Shown piece after piece: positions 60,907 to 64,000 of a DNA stretch of 64,000 bases (position 1 is the stretch's first letter; the number at the start of each line of letters is the position of its first letter). A program made the position numbers and the translations under genes. The stretch covers positions 1-64,000 of the forward strand of contig NZ_JACJPO010000011.1 in the NCBI RefSeq assembly GCF_014696105.1. Direction: 5' to 3'. The notes beneath the pieces were generated by a model that had not been told where the DNA came from, searched no databases, and saw only the letters and a program-made list of their open reading frames with translations. This DNA comes from Microcoleus sp. FACHB-1515. Lineage in GTDB: Bacteria > Cyanobacteriota > Cyanobacteriia > Elainellales > Elainellaceae.

Positions 60907-63324
60907 TCAAATTTTTTCAAGCGAGTTGTTCACAATTTGCTTGTAAACTGTGAGGGCTTGAGCAACACACTGATCCATGTTGTAGTATTTGTAGGTTGCT
61001 AATCGACCAACGAAATGCACGTTTGGTGTCGCATCCGCAAGCGCTTTATATTGCTTATAGATTTCGGCATTTTCAGGACGCGGAACCGGATAGTAAGGAT
61101 CGCCTTCTGCCTGCGGAAATTCATAGACAACACTGGTTTTGGAATGTTCTTGCCCAGTGAGATATTTGAACTCGGTAATGCGCGTGTAGAGGTGTTCGTT
61201 GGGATAGTTGACGACAGGCGCAGGCTGAAAAATCGGCTTGTCGTGCGTTTCATGTTTGAAGCTGAGCGATCGATAGGGCAGCTTGCCAAACCGATAGTTG
61301 AAAAACTCATCCACAGGACCGCTGTACACCATTTCGCGACAGGGAATCGTTTTCTCAATTTCGCGATAGTCGGTGTTGAGCATCACTTTAATGTTCGGAT
61401 GATTGAGCATGTTTTCAAACATCTTGGTGAAGCCATGTAGCGGCATCGCCTGATAGCTATCGGTGAAATAGCGATCGTCGCGATTAGTTCGCATTGGGAT
61501 ACGAGCGATTACGGATCGATCGAGTTCCGACGGATCAAGTTCCCACTGTTTGCGCGTGTAGTTGCGGAAAAACTTTTCATAAAGCTGCCGTCCGATCTTG
61601 CTCACTACAACGTCTTCAGAAGTGTAGATATGATCTTTCGGTTCTGCCAGCGATGCAAGAAATTCTTCTACCTGGAAGGAATTCAAATTCAATCCATAGA
61701 ACTTGTTAATTGTGTCGAGATTGATCGGAATCGGCAGCAGTTGACCATCGACGCTCGCAAGAACGCGATGTTCATAGGAGCGCCATTCGGTGAATTGAGA
61801 TAGATATTCAAATACCTCACGCGAATTGGTGTGGAAGATGTGTGGACCGTATTTGTGAACCAGAATGCCAGCGCGATCGTAGTGATCATAAGCGTTTCCG
61901 CCGATGTGGTTGCGGCGATCGACCACTAGCACTTTCTTCCCCGATGTCGCTAATTGCTGTGCAATCACGCTGCCAGAAAATCCGGCTCCAACAATCAAGT
62001 AATCGAACGCAAATTCTCTTGATTCGGCTGAAATTCGGGGAATTCCTGTTAATGAAGATTGTTTGGCAGCGATCGCTTCTTCAATGAGTTTAAGCATCGA
62101 TGCCTGTGTGCGATCCCAGGAAATTTGCTCCAGGAACGCATCAACTCGACTCATCCAGTTCGATTGCGGCGTATCTTCGCGCATTGCTGCTTCGGCTGCG
62201 GCAACAAACTCGATCGCGCTATCTGCAATTCGCACCATTTTTTGCTGACCATAAGGCCGCACCACATCGCGAATTGAAGTGGAAACAACAGGCTTTCCGG
62301 CTGCCAAATATTCCGGTGTTTTAGTGGGGCTGATAAACTGCGTCGATTCATTGCGGGCAAACGGCAGCATCGCCACATCCCATCCGGCTAGATAGTTCGG
62401 TAAGTCCTGATAGGTTTTACCGCCGAGATAGTGGATATTTTCATGCTGCGGCAGCGTCGCCGGATCGATTTTGACAACGGGGCCAATCATCACGAACTGC
62501 CAGTCGGGACGAGTATTCGCAATATCAGCTAATAGCTGAATATCCATTCGTTCATCAATCACGCCAAAGAAACCCAGTCGCGGATGCGGAATGTTGGCTT
62601 GGTCGGCAGGTTCTTCCGTTATCAATCGCGCCTGAGCAAAATGCGCGACCTCCACACTGCTAGGAAAAGCGTAGATATTTTCATGCTGCTTGCGCTTGGC
62701 TTCGTAAAGGCTTTGTCCGCCCGTAAATACCACATCTGCACGACGAAAAATCTCGGCTTCCCTGGCTTTCAGCGTTGGGGAAGCCCCCTTAAAGGCTGAT
62801 AGTTCATCCATGCAGTCGTAGACGATCGCCAGCGGTTCCAAATGATAGGAAAAAGCCAGCGCCATCGGCGTGTAATACCAGCAAATGTAGCGATCGATGC
62901 TGTATTCTTTGAGCAATTGCTCAAGCAGTCGTTGCTGGGCAAAGGTTGAGTCAATTTCCCCTAGTTCTGTGGGCAGGTGAGGAATCACAATCCAAACGTT
63001 GTCAGTCGGATTACAAATTTCCAGATGTTCTTCAATGCCTGCCTGGGCGATCGGTTCTTCGATGAAAAAGACACGCTGCTGTTGAGCAAAACGGCTCAGG
63101 AGATGCTGAGGTCTTTGATACACAAAATTCCAGCGCAAGTGCGAAAAGCAAATCAAATCAGCGGTTGCGGCGATCGTCGTTTTTGGTTCATCTAGATCAT
63201 CTACAAATTTCGATGAGGACAGATATAAGCTAGAGGACAACACCTCACTAGACAGCAATGTTTGCTGATTTTGCGAACCGTTTTTGTAATGATTATCTTG
63301 CGATCGAGTGGGCTGGTACGACAT
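60907..63324 (-). CDS. glf: Glycosyltransferase-UDP-galactopyranose mutase fusion
   Basis: 805 aa. Residues about 50-425 form a GT-B glycosyltransferase (FSHLRWNFVYQRPQHLLSRF, LAIVYDCMDELSAFKGA, FFGVIDERMDIQLLADIA, SPTKTPEYLAAGKPVVST). From about 440 to 805 is Glf: FDYLIVGAGFSGSVIAQQLA (FAD site), GGNAYDHYD, KYGPHIFHTNSREVFEYLSQ, NYTRKQWELDPSELDRSVIA and NVHFVGRLATYKYYNMDQCV. Glf makes UDP-galactofuranose from UDP-galactopyranose. The fusion suggests a direct Galf-transfer or coordinated step. Upstream palindrome at 63350-63366. Confidence 0.88.
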   Translation of the reverse strand: MSYQPTRSQDNHYKNGSQNQQTLLSSEVLSSSLYLSSSKFVDDLDEPKTTIAATADLICFSHLRWNFVYQRPQHLLSRFAQQQRVFFIEEPIAQAGIEEHLEICNPTDNVWIVIPHLPTELGEIDSTFAQQRLLEQLLKEYSIDRYICWYYTPMALAFSYHLEPLAIVYDCMDELSAFKGASPTLKAREAEIFRRADVVFTGGQSLYEAKRKQHENIYAFPSSVEVAHFAQARLITEEPADQANIPHPRLGFFGVIDERMDIQLLADIANTRPDWQFVMIGPVVKIDPATLPQHENIHYLGGKTYQDLPNYLAGWDVAMLPFARNESTQFISPTKTPEYLAAGKPVVSTSIRDVVRPYGQQKMVRIADSAIEFVAAAEAAMREDTPQSNWMSRVDAFLEQISWDRTQASMLKLIEEAIAAKQSSLTGIPRISAESREFAFDYLIVGAGFSGSVIAQQLATSGKKVLVVDRRNHIGGNAYDHYDRAGILVHKYGPHIFHTNSREVFEYLSQFTEWRSYEHRVLASVDGQLLPIPINLDTINKFYGLNLNSFQVEEFLASLAEPKDHIYTSEDVVVSKIGRQLYEKFFRNYTRKQWELDPSELDRSVIARIPMRTNRDDRYFTDSYQAMPLHGFTKMFENMLNHPNIKVMLNTDYREIEKTIPCREMVYSGPVDEFFNYRFGKLPYRSLSFKHETHDKPIFQPAPVVNYPNEHLYTRITEFKYLTGQEHSKTSVVYEFPQAEGDPYYPVPRPENAEIYKQYKALADATPNVHFVGRLATYKYYNMDQCVAQALTVYKQIVNNSLEKI

Positions 63325-63349
63325 ATTGATGTTAAAAAATTTTTGACAA

Positions 63350-63366
63350 TGATTCTCGTAGAATCA
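63350..63366. promoter_or_regulatory. Palindrome upstream of GT-Glf gene
   Basis: TGATTCT (63350-63356), three bases, AGAATCA (63360-63366). It lies 26-42 bases before the ATG on the minus strand, in the 5' leader or promoter. Candidate repressor or RNA hairpin site; no regulator gene is adjacent. Confidence 0.3.
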
Positions 63367-63581
63367 CTTTTTGAAGTGACCCCTCAATAATTGCCTTACA
63401 ACCCGTTCTAATTACCTCTATCTACAGAAATAAGCGAATTCCAAATTAAAGACTATTGCATGTTAAGTAAACTAGTAGTTTTCAATACAGTTAGCTCGAT
63501 TATTCTTAACATCTCGAAGATAAACAATCGTAGCGATTAATTCAATTCAATAGCCTCCCTTGATTCAAAACCAGCTCCAAA

Positions 63582-63780
63582 ACCCAGTAGCGCTTTTAGC
63601 GGGTGTTTGAAAAGTGGTTTGCTGTGAGTTTAGTCATCTGCTGCTCCCCTGCTAGCCCTCCTTAACAAGGAGGGAGCAGCCTCAAAGTCCCCCTTGTTAA
63701 GGGGGATTTAGGGGGATCTGAAATTGTTGCTACCGACAGTAGAGCCTCTAAAACATCCTCTTAGCGGGTGTTACTGGGTC
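63582..63780. repeat. MITE-like interspersed repeat
   Basis: TTAGCGGGTGTT is present twice as a direct repeat (63596-63607 and 63761-63772), with outer ACCCAGTA (63582-63589) and TACTGGGT (63772-63779) inverted. The interior (about 150 bp) has imperfect ends like GGATGTTT, and a CCCCCTTGTTAAGGGGG hairpin core (63689-63705). The right end AAAACATCCTC matches the IS5-type end at 108. Known: similar core repeats are scattered in cyanobacterial genomes. A non-autonomous derivative of an IS5-type element is inferred. Confidence 0.5.
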
Positions 63781-63853
63781 TATGGGTTTTATGTTTAATT
63801 ATGTGTACCTCTGAGAACCTACTGAAATAGAATTTGAAATTGACGCGATCGCA

Positions 63854-64000
63854 ATGCAGCCCGATTTTTCCTCAAACATCGTCTCTGGAAACGCGCTTGC
63901 AGATGGTGCTAGTCGGCGCGGCTGGTTCGTGGGGCACTTCATCGATGCTCATCCTGCCCGCCAAACTGCGGATGTTGAAGTGAAGTGGGCAGCTCATGCA
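63854..64000 (+). CDS. Partial gene, cupin-like hypothetical protein N-terminus
   Basis: The first 49 codons are in the window, with the 3' end cut. MQPDFSSNIVSGNALADGAS, then RRGWFVGHFIDAHPARQTAD and VEVKWAAHA. The GWFVGHFI...VEVKW pattern resembles small cupin-like proteins of cyanobacteria (sometimes mis-annotated as signal peptidase). Low certainty because no barrel motif is within the visible part. Confidence 0.45.
   Translation, partial: MQPDFSSNIVSGNALADGASRRGWFVGHFIDAHPARQTADVEVKWAAHA

Larger units (their letters stand above)
63325..63853. other. Long intergenic region with repeat element
   Basis: 529 bp. The right part (63582-63780) is a repeat element described separately. The left part is A/T-rich with the palindrome 63350-63366, and probably holds the promoter of the minus-strand fusion operon. 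No gene. Confidence 0.5.

Overview
The window is from a beta-cyanobacterium, most likely a filamentous Leptolyngbya-like lineage (lineage inferred). The highly iterated palindrome GCGATCGC occurs throughout. psbK, ccmP (beta-carboxysome shell), a Ycf21-type chorismate lyase, cyanophycinase, a mntCAB manganese transporter and several cyanobacteria-only small proteins support this. About 65 genes are packed on both strands. Most are housekeeping or core cyanobacterial genes in short operons.

Region 1 (1-3324) is the clearest accessory island. It is a decayed CRISPR-associated Tn7-like transposon resembling type V-K CAST elements: the C-terminal tail of tnsB cut off by an IS5-family element, tnsC broken by one stop codon and one frameshift, an intact short zinc-binding tniQ, an IS1-family element where cargo and cas12k would be expected, a run of six degenerate end repeats, and then a tRNA-Ala(CGC) gene 48 bp beyond the last repeat. 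No cas12k and no CRISPR array remain.

Region 2 (3365-15196) holds a HAD phosphatase, a methyltransferase, a histone-deacetylase-fold enzyme, and a probable chromosomal origin: a cluster of DnaA boxes immediately before dnaN. Then come ddl, ald, thiD, ackA, pyrC and lepB. Region 3 (15259-27620) has a large DUF4347/beta-helix/RTX surface protein, a PlsY-PEP-synthase-like fusion, the mntCAB operon and a YihY-type membrane protein. Region 4 (28025-38296) has conserved cyanobacterial proteins, a TPR protein, psbK, ycf21, pheS, surE, a metallo-beta-lactamase-fold hydrolase, cphB, pyrR, cobD and an acetyltransferase. Region 5 (38438-51176) has two sensor kinases (one with six PAS domains), a RibD-C/PF04339-type/DUF4346 gene cluster, a polyamine-type ABC operon potD-potB-potC without potA, and an ABC-2 exporter pair. 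Region 6 (51325-64000) has a Uma2 nuclease-fold protein, a sugar acetyltransferase, dapB, ccmP, a pentapeptide-repeat protein, an ABC ATPase with degenerate motifs, an OmpR-type regulator, and two adjacent fusion genes for surface or storage carbohydrate: glycosidase-RmlD and glycosyltransferase-Glf.

The strongest candidates for unusual biology are the CAST remnant with its end next to tRNA-Ala, the two tandem fusion genes at 58585-63324, the PlsY fusion at 19694-22594, the atypical ABC ATPase at 56392-57180, and several unexplained structured intergenic elements. Functions are assigned by motif and family recognition from the sequence alone; no database search was run.
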